DNA from: Brevundimonas sp. UBA2388
GTDB lineage: Bacteria; Pseudomonadota; Alphaproteobacteria; Caulobacterales; Caulobacteraceae
Assembly (NCBI GenBank): GCA_002343425.1
Contig: DDSO01000130.1
Coordinates: 1 to 27,943, forward strand
Length of the DNA stretch: 27,943 nt
Reading direction: 5' to 3'
Shown: piece by piece, positions 8,446-16,299 of the stretch
How the letters are laid out: each line of letters opens with the position of its first letter
How positions within the stretch are numbered: position 1 is the stretch's first letter
Position numbers and translations under genes: made by a program
Notes under the pieces: model-generated
Seen by the model: only the letters and a program-made list of their open reading frames with translations
Databases searched by the model: none
What the model was told of the DNA's origin: nothing

Positions 8446-9015
8446 ATGAAATCCACCCCGGCTCGCACCCTCATCGCCGTCCTGGCGGCCGCCCTGGCTC
8501 TGTCCGCCTGCGCCACCGCAACGCCCTATCACGCCGCCTCGCCGACCGACCCCGCCCATTCGGACGGCTACCGCGAGCTGCGGGTGGAGCCGGAGCGCTG
8601 GCGCGTCGCCTTCGCGGGCAATAGCCTGACCTCCCGGGAGACGGTCGAGACCTACCTGCTGTACCGGGCCGCCGAGCTGACCCTGCAGAACGGCTACGAC
8701 TGGTTCCAGGCGGTCGAGCGCGACACCGAGGAACACGTCACCCTGGTTGTCCGGGGGCCGATCGGAGCCTGGGGACCCGGCTGGGAGCCGCACTGGCGTT
8801 ATGCCTATGGCGTCCGCGGGGGCTGGCAGGCATGGGATCGTCATGGCGTTGAGCCGGTGTTCGACGTCCGGCGCATCACCGCCTACGAAGCTGTCGCAGA
8901 GGTGGTGATGCGCCGCGGGGCGAGACCGGCCGACGATCTGCGCACCTTCGACGCACGGGCGGTCAAGGCATCGCTCGAAGACCGCATCATCCGGCCGGAA
9001 GGCCCGGCGCGATGA
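8446..9015 (+). CDS. CC0125/CC1285-type outer-membrane or periplasmic lipoprotein
   Basis: A 189-residue predicted lipoprotein. The signal peptide (residues 1-21) ends in the lipobox LSAC with C22 as lipidation site. The mature part has the pattern ERWRVAFAGNS-TSRETVETYLLYRAAELTLQNGYDWF, which I recognise from the Caulobacter CC0125/CC1285 lipoprotein family; its molecular function is not known. The start has a GGAGA ribosome site about 8 bases upstream. It lies behind a perfect FNR/FixK box and overlaps the next gene, an SDR, by ATGA, so the two are probably co-translated under low-oxygen control. Confidence 0.85.
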   Translation: MKSTPARTLIAVLAAALALSACATATPYHAASPTDPAHSDGYRELRVEPERWRVAFAGNSLTSRETVETYLLYRAAELTLQNGYDWFQAVERDTEEHVTLVVRGPIGAWGPGWEPHWRYAYGVRGGWQAWDRHGVEPVFDVRRITAYEAVAEVVMRRGARPADDLRTFDARAVKASLEDRIIRPEGPAR

Positions 9016-9779
9016 ACCGCCTGACCGGCAAGGTCGCCGTGATCACGGGCGCCGCCGTGGGCCTCGGCCGCGCAATCGCCGTCCGCATGGCCGAAGAGGG
9101 GGCGTCCGTCGCTTTGCTCGACATCCGTGACGCCGACGGCCGGGAGCTCATCGCCGAGCTCAAGGCCAGGGGTCTGCCGGCGGCCTACTGGCGTTGCGAC
9201 GTATCCATCGAGGGCGAGGTGAAAGCCGTGATGCAGAAGGTCGTGCAGCATTTCGGCCGCCTCGACATCCTGGTCAACAACGCCGGCATAGCCGGGGTCA
9301 ACAAGCCGACGCACGAGATCACCGAAGCCGAATGGGACCGGGTTCAGGCCGTCAACGTCAAGGGCGTTTTCTTCTGCACCAAGCACGCCATTCCCCACCT
9401 GAAACAGGCCGGCGCCGGATCGGTCATCAACCTGTCCTCGATCTACGGCCTCGTCGGCGGGCCGGATGTTCCTCCGTATCATGCCTCGAAAGGCGCTGTC
9501 CGGTTGATGAGCAAGACCGACGCCATGCTCTACGCGCCCGACCGGATCCGCGTGAACTCCATCCATCCCGGGTTCATCTGGACGCCGATGGTCGAGGCCC
9601 ACCTCTCGACCCAGGGTGATCTGGAGGAAGGGCGAAAGGCGACCGCCGCACTGCACCCGCTGGGCCATATCGGAGAGCCCGATGACATCGCCTGGGGCGC
9701 CGTCTATCTCGCCTCGAACGAAGCCCGCTTCGTCACCGGGGCCGAACTGGTCATCGACGGCGGCTATTCCGCCCGCTAG
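9012..9779 (+). CDS. short-chain dehydrogenase/reductase (classical SDR, probably NAD-dependent)
   Basis: A 255-residue classical SDR. Seen: the Rossmann motif TGAAVGLG at 12-19, an aspartate after the second strand (D37 in LLDIRD) that favours NAD(H) over NADP(H), NNAG at 89-92, a catalytic serine in LSSIYG (S143) and the YHASK pair (Y156, K160). The C-terminus GAELVIDGGYSAR is typical of the 3-oxoacyl-ACP reductase / 3-hydroxybutyrate / cyclohexanol dehydrogenase branch, so the substrate cannot be named. It overlaps the upstream lipoprotein gene by ATGA and ends convergently with the LOG gene at 9861. Confidence 0.93.
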   Translation: MNRLTGKVAVITGAAVGLGRAIAVRMAEEGASVALLDIRDADGRELIAELKARGLPAAYWRCDVSIEGEVKAVMQKVVQHFGRLDILVNNAGIAGVNKPTHEITEAEWDRVQAVNVKGVFFCTKHAIPHLKQAGAGSVINLSSIYGLVGGPDVPPYHASKGAVRLMSKTDAMLYAPDRIRVNSIHPGFIWTPMVEAHLSTQGDLEEGRKATAALHPLGHIGEPDDIAWGAVYLASNEARFVTGAELVIDGGYSAR

Positions 9780-9860
9780 GCCGGGTGGGTGCGGTGAAGC
9801 TCAGCCGTCGGGACGAGCGACGATTGCGATGCTCCGAGGAAGAGTGCTTGCATGGCCCCA

Positions 9861-10631
9861 TTATCGCGGGACGCTGGCGCCCGTCAGGAAGGATGCCAGC
9901 TTGCGCCAGGCGTCCGCACCATCACTGGCGAACTGCAGCAGGTCCAGGTCTTCGGGGCTGATGAAGCCGTTCGCCAGAAGCGTGTCGAACCGTATCAGGT
10001 CGGTCCAGTAGCCCTTGTCCACCAGAACGACGGGCACGGGCCTCATCTTGCCCGTCTGACGCAGCGTCAGGATTTCGAACAGCTCGTCCAGGGTTCCGAA
10101 GCCGCCCGGAAAGACCACGAGCGCGTTCGCGCGCATCGCCAGGTGCATCTTGCGCATGGCGAAATAGTGGAATCGGAAAGTCAGGTCCGGCGTCGACCAT
10201 GCGTTCGGTTCCTGCTCCGCGGGCAGGCTGATGTTGAAGCCGATCGAGGGCGCACCTGCGTCCACGGCCCCCCGGTTGGCCGCGGCCATAATCCCCGGCC
10301 CGCCGCCGGTGGCGATGACGTTCTGCCGCGGCTGGCCGCCGCCGACGAGCGCGCCGCCCTCGCGGGAGGCCAGATCCGCGAAACGGCGGGCCTCGGCATA
10401 CCAGCGCGCATGATCGGCCGGGCCGTCCTCGGCGATGCGTGCGCTGCCGAAGACAACGATCGTCGAGGCGACGCCCCAGGCGCGCAGGATATCATCGGCC
10501 TTGGCGAACTCCATCAGGAAGCGCACGCCGCGCATGGAGTCGCCGAGCAGGAAGGCTTCGTCGGCTGCGGGGAGGCGATAGGCCCGGCTGGCGAGTTGGG
10601 CGGCGTTTGAAGCTGTGGGAGAATCGCTCAT
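9861..10631 (-). CDS. LOG-family (TIGR00730-type) Rossmann protein, putative nucleoside 5'-monophosphate phosphoribohydrolase
   Basis: A 256-residue protein of the lysine-decarboxylase-like LOG family. The diagnostic motifs are GGGPGIMAAANRGA (about 109-122), the MRKM pair (R160, K161) and PGGFGTLDE at 175-183, which form the nucleotide-binding and catalytic site. Characterised relatives remove the base from cytokinin or AMP nucleotides; true lysine decarboxylase activity is not expected. The start ATG 10631 overlaps the stop of the metallo-beta-lactamase gene (ATGA), so the two are one operon. This coupling suggests a joint role in nucleotide or RNA turnover (inference). Confidence 0.9.
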   Translation of the reverse strand: MSDSPTASNAAQLASRAYRLPAADEAFLLGDSMRGVRFLMEFAKADDILRAWGVASTIVVFGSARIAEDGPADHARWYAEARRFADLASREGGALVGGGQPRQNVIATGGGPGIMAAANRGAVDAGAPSIGFNISLPAEQEPNAWSTPDLTFRFHYFAMRKMHLAMRANALVVFPGGFGTLDELFEILTLRQTGKMRPVPVVLVDKGYWTDLIRFDTLLANGFISPEDLDLLQFASDGADAWRKLASFLTGASVPR

Positions 10632-12208
10632 CGATCAGACTCGAGGGCCTCGCTCAGCCTGCCTACCAGGCGGGCCCTTTCCGCATCGCTCGGGAGTCGC
10701 TGGAGCGTCTCGTTCAGGGTGACGAGGAAGGCGGCGCGGTCGTTATGCCAGTCCGGACGAGTCGCCTGCCCCCGCTCCAGGCGTGCGCCGGTGCGGGGCA
10801 GGGGCGTCGCAGCCGTCCGGGTGAGCAGATAGGTCTGGTCGAGCAGGGCCGTGACGGGCCGGTAGCCGGCTTCGGTCAGCCGGCCCGCGAGCGTCGCAAG
10901 CGCCGACGGTTCGCCATGATCGAGCAGCACGGATCCTCCGACAGGACCTCTGGCCTTGAGCCATTCCACCAGATCGGTCGCATCGCCATGGCCGGAGTAG
11001 CAGTCGAGGTTGCGGATCCGCGCGCCGACCCGGAAGTCTTCCCCCTGGATTCGGACGAAGGAGCGACCCTCGACCAGCATGCGGCCGAGGGTTCCGGCGG
11101 CCTGGAAGCCGGTCATCAGAACGGTCACCTCCCGGCGCCACAGCAGGCGTTTGAGGTGCCGCCGGATTCGTCCGGCATCGCACATGCCGCTGCCGGCCAG
11201 GATGATGTGCCATCCGGTCAGCCGTTCCAGCCGGTCACTTTCGTCGGGGCGCATCAGGTGGTGCAGCCGGGTGGCGTGCCGCAGCGGTTCGAACGGATTG
11301 TCGCCGCTGTCAGGATTCCAGCCGCGCCGCAGAAAGACCTCGGTCGCTTCGATGGCGAGCGGCGAATCGAGGAAGATGTCAGCGGCCAGATCCGGCTCAG
11401 CTTCCATGACCGCGAGCAGATCGAGGATCAACTCCTGGGCGCGGCCGACGGCAAAAGTCGGGAGCAGAAGCGGTCCGCCCGCCGCCCGTGCCTGGCGCAG
11501 TTCGTCCGCGAGGGCGTGACGGCGCGCATCGAGTTCCAGATCGATGCGCTCCCGGTCGCCGTAGGTGCTTTCGAGGATCACATGATCTACGCCGATGGGG
11601 CCATCCGGACTGGGCAGGAAGGGTTGCCGGCCCGAGCCGAGGTCGCCCGAGAACAAGAGATTCAGGCCGTCGGCTGCCTCGCCGATCTGGACCTGGATCG
11701 AAGCGGCGCCGAGGAGATGGCCTGCCGGCCACCAGGTCGCCCGGACGCCTTCGACAATCGGACACGGCTCTTCGAACTTGACCCGCTCGAACAGCCGCAG
11801 CGTCGGATCGACGTCTTGGGTGGTGTAGATCGGTTCTACGGGCCTCAGTCCTCGCTGCGCGTTCCGCCGGTTGAGGCGCCGGACCTCGCCCTCCTGGATG
11901 CCGGCGGAGTCCGCCAGCATGACCTCGCAGAGATCCCGCGTGCTCCGCGTCGTGAAGATCGGACCGCGATAGCCGGCCCTGACCAGTTTGGGCAGCAGTC
12001 CGGAGTGGTCGATATGGGCGTGGGTCAGCAGGACCGCGTCGAGCGAGTCCGCAGAGAATGGGAAGGGCTGGTAGTTGAGAGCCTTGAGGGTCTTGGGTCC
12101 CTGAAACATGCCGCAGTCGATGAGAATCCTCCGCCCCTCCGCTTCGAGCAACATGCAGGAGCCGGTGACGCACTCGGCAGCCCCGTAGAAGGTCAGTTGG
12201 GCGGTCAT
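10628..12208 (-). CDS. MBL-fold / beta-CASP metallo-hydrolase, RNA-processing exonuclease-like
   Basis: A 526-residue metallo-beta-lactamase protein with the beta-CASP insert, of the group related to mRNA 3'-end processing nucleases. Zinc-site residues are visible in LTHAHIDHSG (H63, H65, D67, H68), PAGHLLGAAS (H164), SGDLGSG (D189) and SGHGD. Other family blocks are ESTYGDR, LPTFAVGRAQELI, SGMCDAGRIRRHL and TGFQAAGTLGR. ATG 12208 begins at the typical MTAQLTFYGAAECVTGS N-terminus; the frame stays open upstream, but that part has no family character. It lies 143 bases downstream of the USP gene and overlaps the LOG gene, so the three may be transcribed together from the box at 13263. Confidence 0.92.
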   Translation of the reverse strand: MTAQLTFYGAAECVTGSCMLLEAEGRRILIDCGMFQGPKTLKALNYQPFPFSADSLDAVLLTHAHIDHSGLLPKLVRAGYRGPIFTTRSTRDLCEVMLADSAGIQEGEVRRLNRRNAQRGLRPVEPIYTTQDVDPTLRLFERVKFEEPCPIVEGVRATWWPAGHLLGAASIQVQIGEAADGLNLLFSGDLGSGRQPFLPSPDGPIGVDHVILESTYGDRERIDLELDARRHALADELRQARAAGGPLLLPTFAVGRAQELILDLLAVMEAEPDLAADIFLDSPLAIEATEVFLRRGWNPDSGDNPFEPLRHATRLHHLMRPDESDRLERLTGWHIILAGSGMCDAGRIRRHLKRLLWRREVTVLMTGFQAAGTLGRMLVEGRSFVRIQGEDFRVGARIRNLDCYSGHGDATDLVEWLKARGPVGGSVLLDHGEPSALATLAGRLTEAGYRPVTALLDQTYLLTRTAATPLPRTGARLERGQATRPDWHNDRAAFLVTLNETLQRLPSDAERARLVGRLSEALESDR

Positions 12209-12351
12209 GGCGTGGTTCCCGGGGAAGGTGGAATGGACACTGTCCAGAAGGGCGACGCGACCGGGCCCGGCGCAGCCGCGCGGGCGGGCGGTACGCCCGG
12301 ATGAACGCCGAACCTCTGCATCAGCGGCTCTGCAAACGCGGGCCGGCCATG

Positions 12352-13212
12352 TCAGTGCGCCAGCAGGAGACTGGGGCCGCCGGTGTGGCGCAGGAAGCGC
12401 CGTGTGGCCCCGCCGAAGATCGTCTCGCGGACCCGTGAATGGCCCCAGGCGCCGGCGACAAGCAGTCCGATCTGTCGGGCTTCCGCCGCCGCGATCAGGG
12501 CTGCGCCTGCGTCGGCGCCCTCCACCGGGACGGCCACCCCCTCGCCGACGCCGTGGCGCTTGAGGTAGGCGTTGAGCAGGTCGATGTCGGGGTCGCCTGC
12601 CTGCCGTTCCAGGCCGGTGATGCACTGCAGAACGTGGATGGCGCTGGCCATCGCCAGCAAGGGCAGGGCGGCGCGAACCGCGCGGCCGGCCTGGAGGCTC
12701 CCGTCCCATGCTATCGCCGCAGGCCCTGACAGGCGATCCGGATCGCCGCGGGCGACCAGCACCGGCGCGCGGTCGCTGAGAAGCGCCTGGTCCAGCAACT
12801 CCTGCGTGAGCCCGGGCCGGATACTCTCTTGACCGATCACCACCAGATCAGCGAGGACGGTCTGGCGGGACAGGGCCAGCGAGGGCCGCAAGCTCCGGCC
12901 GAGAACACGGATGCGGGGTGCGCCGTCTCCGGGCCCGAACACCACGTCAGCGTCCTTCGCCGCACGGCGCGCCACGTCTTCAATCCGGACCTGCAGGCCT
13001 CGTTCGGCCGCCGCCAGTTCCTCCACGGTGTCCTGGGAAACCGTGGAGCCGAGGGTGAAGCCGAGGGCGATCATGTCTGCGGTGGAATCCGGATAGACGG
13101 GAACGATATCCACGACAGCGTCGTGCTGGGCCGCCAGCGTTGCGGCGAAGGCAAGGGCGGACGAGTCGCTCGCGTCGCCCGAAGCCAGGGCAAGGATGCG
13201 TTTCAGGCTCAT
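12352..13212 (-). CDS. tandem universal stress protein (UspA family)
   Basis: A 286-residue protein made of two Usp domains (about 1-155 and 163-286). The second domain keeps the G-x2-G-x9-G nucleotide-loop spacing (G254, G257, G267 in GAWGHSRVRETIFGG), but has Gly-Ala rather than Ser/Thr after it; the first is degenerate. ATG 13212 has a GGGAGA ribosome site. A perfect FNR/FixK box is centred 57.5 bases upstream, which matches the known pattern of tandem Usp proteins induced by low oxygen in proteobacteria. It is likely the promoter-proximal gene of a USP-MBL-LOG group. Confidence 0.9.
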   Translation of the reverse strand: MSLKRILALASGDASDSSALAFAATLAAQHDAVVDIVPVYPDSTADMIALGFTLGSTVSQDTVEELAAAERGLQVRIEDVARRAAKDADVVFGPGDGAPRIRVLGRSLRPSLALSRQTVLADLVVIGQESIRPGLTQELLDQALLSDRAPVLVARGDPDRLSGPAAIAWDGSLQAGRAVRAALPLLAMASAIHVLQCITGLERQAGDPDIDLLNAYLKRHGVGEGVAVPVEGADAGAALIAAAEARQIGLLVAGAWGHSRVRETIFGGATRRFLRHTGGPSLLLAH

Positions 13213-13262
13213 GATGGTTCTCCCTTCCACGGAACCATGCACCCGCCCGGCAGGCCTCATCC

Positions 13263-13276
13263 TTGATCCGTGTCAA
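13263..13276 (-). promoter_or_regulatory. FNR/FixK box upstream of the minus-strand USP gene
   Basis: TTGATCCGTGTCAA is a perfect TTGA-N6-TCAA site. Its centre lies 57.5 bases from the USP start at 13212, the same spacing class as the other boxes in the window. A TGCATGGTTC stretch about 20 bases downstream could be the -10 region. Confidence 0.78.
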
Positions 13277-13417
13277 AACGCCGAACAGCCGCAGGTGGGC
13301 ATGGATTCCAAGCCTCAGCCGGTGAAGGTCTCCAACATTTTGCGGCCGTCCAAGGTCTCCGGCCGCGGAGAATGGCCATGGCCGCGCCCCGGAAACGGGG
13401 GCCCGGAGCCGCAAGGC

Positions 13418-13783
13418 TCAGGGCTCGGCCTCGACGGTTTCGAGCCAGGCGATCAGATCGTCAATCTCGCTCGCACGGAAGTTGAAGGCGGGCATGGCGG
13501 GGTGGCTGGTCACCAATCCTTCGGCGAAGGCGCCTTCGAGCCGGTCGAGAGGGTAGCGGTGAACCACCTGCCGGAAGGGCGGGGCTGCGGCCATCGGGCT
13601 GGCTCCGACCGGTCCGGTGGCGTGACAGCTGGCGCAGGCGGAGTCGGCGAGCCGCCGGCCGCGCTCGGCCGCCTGGACCGGCCCGTCCCCGGCAAATGAC
13701 GCGGGCGTCGGGACAGGCGGCTGGATGGCTCCGCAGCCGGTGCAGAACAGCGCCAGGGCGGCGAGGGAGCGCAGGACGAACAT
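13418..13783 (-). CDS. small c-type cytochrome, exported (possibly lipid-anchored)
   Basis: A 121-residue mono-haem cytochrome c. An N-terminal hydrophobic signal (about 1-17) ends in CTGC, which could be a weak lipobox (C17) or a normal signal peptide. The haem motif CASCH lies at 50-54 and a candidate axial methionine at M97 in SHPAMPAFNF. The C-terminal helix DDLIAWLETVE is typical of class I cytochromes. ATG 13783 has a GGAGAAAT ribosome site; the frame is open to 13834, but that extension lacks signal-peptide character. It shares a perfect FNR/FixK box with the divergent USP gene, so it may donate electrons to the cbb3 oxidase under low oxygen (inference). Confidence 0.9.
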   Translation of the reverse strand: MFVLRSLAALALFCTGCGAIQPPVPTPASFAGDGPVQAAERGRRLADSACASCHATGPVGASPMAAAPPFRQVVHRYPLDRLEGAFAEGLVTSHPAMPAFNFRASEIDDLIAWLETVEAEP

Positions 13784-13833
13784 GAGATTTCTCCACGACT
13801 GTCCCAGTCTTGTCCGGAAAGGGCGCCCCGGCA

Positions 13834-13847
13834 TTGATCTTCGTCAA
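13834..13847. promoter_or_regulatory. shared FNR/FixK box between divergent cytochrome c and USP genes
   Basis: TTGATCTTCGTCAA, extended to ATTGA-N6-TCAAT over 13833-13848, is the best box in the window. Its centre is 53.5 bases from the USP ATG at 13894 and 57.5 bases from the cytochrome ATG at 13783, so one dimer could activate both directions. Confidence 0.82.
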
Positions 13848-13893
13848 TGCGGGCGCCGGATTTCTTCGATTTCCTGTCCGCAAGGAGATCGCC

Positions 13894-14724
13894 ATGACCT
13901 ACGCCAGCCTGCTCGTCGCCGTCGAAGACGGCCCTGAAAGCGACAGTCGCCTCGAACTCGCGTGCGATCTTGCCAACACCTTCGGCGCCCACCTGACCGG
14001 CCTGTGTACGGGCTCGATGGCCCCGCCGCTGTATGATCCGCTGGGCGGCGGAGCGATGGTGGGCGAGTTGCTCACCCTGTATCGCGACATGGCGCAGGCC
14101 GACGTCGAGCGCGCCCGCAATCGCTTCTCCGGGATCGTCCGGGAGCGGGATATTGAAGCCGACTGGCGGGGCCAGATCGGCTATCCGGGCGAGGCGTGCA
14201 CGCGCGCCGCGCGCGCGGCCGACCTGGTCGTGCTTGGCAGCCGCAACCCGCGCGGTCCCTACCACGCACCGGATGTCGCCGATGTGCTCATGGGATGCGG
14301 CCGGCCGGTCCTGGTGGTCCCGCCCGTCCGCGTCCGAAATCCTGTTGGCGAGCACGCCCTGGTGGCCTGGAAAGACTGTCGGGAAGCCCGCCTGGCGCTT
14401 GCGGCGGCCCTCCCGCTGCTGCGCCGGGCGCAGGGTGTCACCCTCCATTCGATCTGCTCAGGCGACGACGCGGCCGTGGTCGAAGTCGAGTTGGCCGATG
14501 TCGTCCACTTCCTCGCCCGGCATGGAATTTCCGCTGAACCGTTGATCGCGCGCCGGGGTGAACGGCCGGTCGGTGGTCAGATTCTCGACGAAGCCCTCGC
14601 CCGGAACGCGGGCCTGATCGTGGCCGGCGGCTATGGCCACGCACGGTTGCGGGAATGGGCGCTCGGCGGGGTGACGCGCGACCTGATCAACGACAGCCCG
14701 ATTTGTCTCTGCCTCGCCCACTGA
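13894..14724 (+). CDS. tandem universal stress protein (UspA family)
   Basis: A 276-residue protein with two Usp domains. The first starts at MTYASLLVAVEDG; the second ends in the typical nucleotide-loop block GGYGHARLREWALGGVTRDLI near the C-terminus. It is a distinct paralogue of the USP at 12352. ATG 13894 follows an AAGGAG ribosome site at 13882-13887. It is transcribed away from the cytochrome c gene from a shared FNR/FixK box, and the flavodoxin-fold oxidoreductase gene follows 76 bases downstream. Confidence 0.92.
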   Translation: MTYASLLVAVEDGPESDSRLELACDLANTFGAHLTGLCTGSMAPPLYDPLGGGAMVGELLTLYRDMAQADVERARNRFSGIVRERDIEADWRGQIGYPGEACTRAARAADLVVLGSRNPRGPYHAPDVADVLMGCGRPVLVVPPVRVRNPVGEHALVAWKDCREARLALAAALPLLRRAQGVTLHSICSGDDAAVVEVELADVVHFLARHGISAEPLIARRGERPVGGQILDEALARNAGLIVAGGYGHARLREWALGGVTRDLINDSPICLCLAH

Positions 14725-14800
14725 CGGCGGAGACCGCTGATGGCCCGAACCCTGAACCAGGTTCATCCTGAACGCGCCCGGCTCCGGACCGTGTGAGCCC

Positions 14801-15373
14801 ATGCGGATCGGAATCATCGACGGGCATCCGGACCGCGATCCGTCGCGGTTCTGCCATGCCTTGGCCGACGCCTATGCGGATGGCGCAGGGGAGGCGGGGC
14901 ACCAGGTCCGCCTGCTGCGCCTTGCGGACCTGGAGTTTCCCATGCTGCTGGATCGCGTCAGCTGGGAGGCCCCGCACGTCAGTCATGACCTGGCAGAGGT
15001 TCAGACTCTGGTGGCTTGGTCCGAGCACCTGATGATCGTGCACCCGCTGTGGCTCGGCGCCGCGCCGGCTCGACTCAAGGCTCTGCTGGAGCAGGTTTTT
15101 CGGCCGGGCTTCGCCTTCGGAGCCGGACAGGCCATGTCCGCGCGGCTCACCGGTCGATCCGCGCGGATCATCGTGACCATGGGCATGCCTGCGCCGGTGT
15201 ACCGGCTCTGGTTCGGAGCCCACGGCCTCAAGGCGCTGAAACGGGGCATACTCGCCTTCGTGGGATTCCGGCCCATCCGCGACACCATGATCGGCGGTGT
15301 CGAAAGCCTCAACGCCGCGCGTCGGCAAGCCTGGCTGTCCACGGTGCGAACCCTGGGTTTCCGAGGGCGTTGA
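14801..15373 (+). CDS. NAD(P)H dehydrogenase (quinone)-like flavoprotein, flavodoxin fold
   Basis: A 190-residue protein of the MdaB/KefF/NQO-type family that reduces quinones with NAD(P)H using FMN or FAD. Seen: a first strand MRIGIIDGHP with flavin phosphate loop residues after it (HPDRDPSRFCHALADAY), and the family motif HPLWLGAAPARLKALLEQVF (81-100) followed by RPGFAF. The C-terminus (about 140-185) is helical and less typical. It lies 76 bases downstream of the USP gene and probably in the same transcript. The IS-derived scar begins just after its stop. Confidence 0.86.
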   Translation: MRIGIIDGHPDRDPSRFCHALADAYADGAGEAGHQVRLLRLADLEFPMLLDRVSWEAPHVSHDLAEVQTLVAWSEHLMIVHPLWLGAAPARLKALLEQVFRPGFAFGAGQAMSARLTGRSARIIVTMGMPAPVYRLWFGAHGLKALKRGILAFVGFRPIRDTMIGGVESLNAARRQAWLSTVRTLGFRGR

Positions 15374-15388
15374 AGTGCGACATTTGCT

Positions 15389-15429
15389 GTCAGTCCAACG
15401 ACAACGGGTGATGTCAGTTCAACGCCAAC
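15389..15429. repeat. 17-nt motif in two tandem copies (third copy at 27072)
   Basis: GTCAGTCCAACGACAAC (15389-15405) is followed at 24-base period by GTCAGTTCAACGCCAAC (15413-15429), 15 of 17 identical. A third copy, GTCAGTCCAGCGACAAC, lies at 27072-27088 (16 of 17 identical to the first). Two of the sites flank or neighbour IS6-like fragments, so the motif may be a remnant of an element end. Confidence 0.5.
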
Positions 15430-15475
15430 TTTTCTCCACTGAGCCCGGGCAGGGCGGGGGACGCTGAGTCTCCGG

Positions 15476-15831
15476 TTATCCCGGGTCTTGCTGGCAAAGG
15501 ATTCCAGCACCTCGGCCTCGTGATCCACGGCTGGCCAGAGGTAGTGCATTTTGCCGTAGATATTCACGTAGACGTCGTTGACGTGCCACCGCCCGTGCGT
15601 GAAGGCGCGCCTCTGCCGGACCCGCTTCCTGCGGATCCCGGTTGCGAACATCGGACGGAAGCGGTTCCACCAGAACCGCACCGTCTCATGGCAAATGTCG
15701 ATGCCGCCCTCGGCCAGCAGGTCTTACAGGTTTCGCAAGGACAGCAGCCACTTCACGTTCATGATCACCACGAGGCGGATCACCTCGGGCGAGCTGTCAA
15801 AGTAACGGAACGGGTTGGTCGATCTGGCCAT
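15476..15831 (-). pseudogene. IS6-family transposase, truncated and interrupted
   Basis: On the minus strand from ATG 15831 the reading begins MARSTNPFRYFDSSPEV, a standard IS6-family transposase start. It continues to SLRNL, where an in-frame TAA (plus strand 15724-15726) interrupts it. The same frame then resumes with DLLAEGGIDICHETVRFWWNRF, an RRKRVRQRRAF stretch and HYLWPAVDHEAEVLES. The first catalytic Asp region (WHVNDVYVN, expected DEV) is itself altered to N-D-V. Similarity stops after SKTRDN near 15476, so the C-terminal third, including the last catalytic residue, is gone. This is an inactive fragment with no terminal inverted repeats that I could recognise. Confidence 0.85.
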
Positions 15832-16299
15832 GGCGACCCGCCTGGCGGGTCTGCCCTGGCGCCAAGCTGGGTTTTCGCTGACGGAGCCTGTGAGAACCGG
15901 CGCGCCGAGAAACCGCGCGTCGTGATTCGAATCCGTTACAGGAAGCCCCGTTCCCGACGCTCAGCCTCCGGCCAAGGTCGCCCATCGACAAGCGGCCACT
16001 TGCCGGCCGGCACTGCTGTGGCAGTTGTGACCGAATAAGTGCAGGCTCGCGACATCACCGCAACATTTGTTACATCGTGATACAAGTAAAGTGCAGTCAT
16101 TTGGCGCCTTTATGACTGTTGTCGTGCCCTTTGCGCGACATTTCGTGAAATATCCAAGACACATGCCAATGTATCCATTGAACGGCGTTGGTTCATTGCC
16201 GCTAACTATTCACGACGCGTTTCCTCAGGTTGGACCTCGGGGAGTGATGCGCCCGTCGCTCGGTTGGAGCGGCGTCGCCGATTTCAGGAGAATCGCCCC
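15832..16299. other. 468-base stretch without a gene; IS flank then receptor promoter region
   Basis: The first half (to about 16040) is GC-rich flank of the IS6 fragment with no coding potential I can support. The second half is AT-richer and forms the upstream region of the TonB-dependent receptor gene. It contains TTGTTACA (16068-16075), a motif that recurs upstream of the second receptor at 22251-22258, and a promoter-like pair listed separately. Confidence 0.5.
16178..16209 (+). promoter_or_regulatory. candidate promoter of the first TonB-dependent receptor
   Basis: TTGAAC (16178-16183) is followed after 17 bases by GCTAACTAT (16201-16209). The GCTAAC element resembles the Caulobacter housekeeping -10 (GCTANAWC). 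The same nine bases, GCTAACTAT, occur upstream of the second receptor (22235-22243). The leader to the GTG start would be about 85-90 bases. Confidence 0.4.

Noticed and set aside
10439..12304. 621-codon open frame on the plus strand opposite the MBL and LOG genes
   Set aside because: The minus strand encodes two recognisable families with overlapping start and stop; the plus frame shows only Arg/Gly-rich noise.
12209..12709. N-terminal extension of the metallo-hydrolase frame upstream of 12208
   Set aside because: The extension overlaps the USP gene antiparallel in part, is Arg/Pro-rich noise, and the family N-terminus begins at 12208.
15924..15935. GATTCGAATCCG, resembling a tRNA T-loop
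   Set aside because: The flanking bases do not form a T-stem, and no acceptor, anticodon or D arm can be drawn on either strand.
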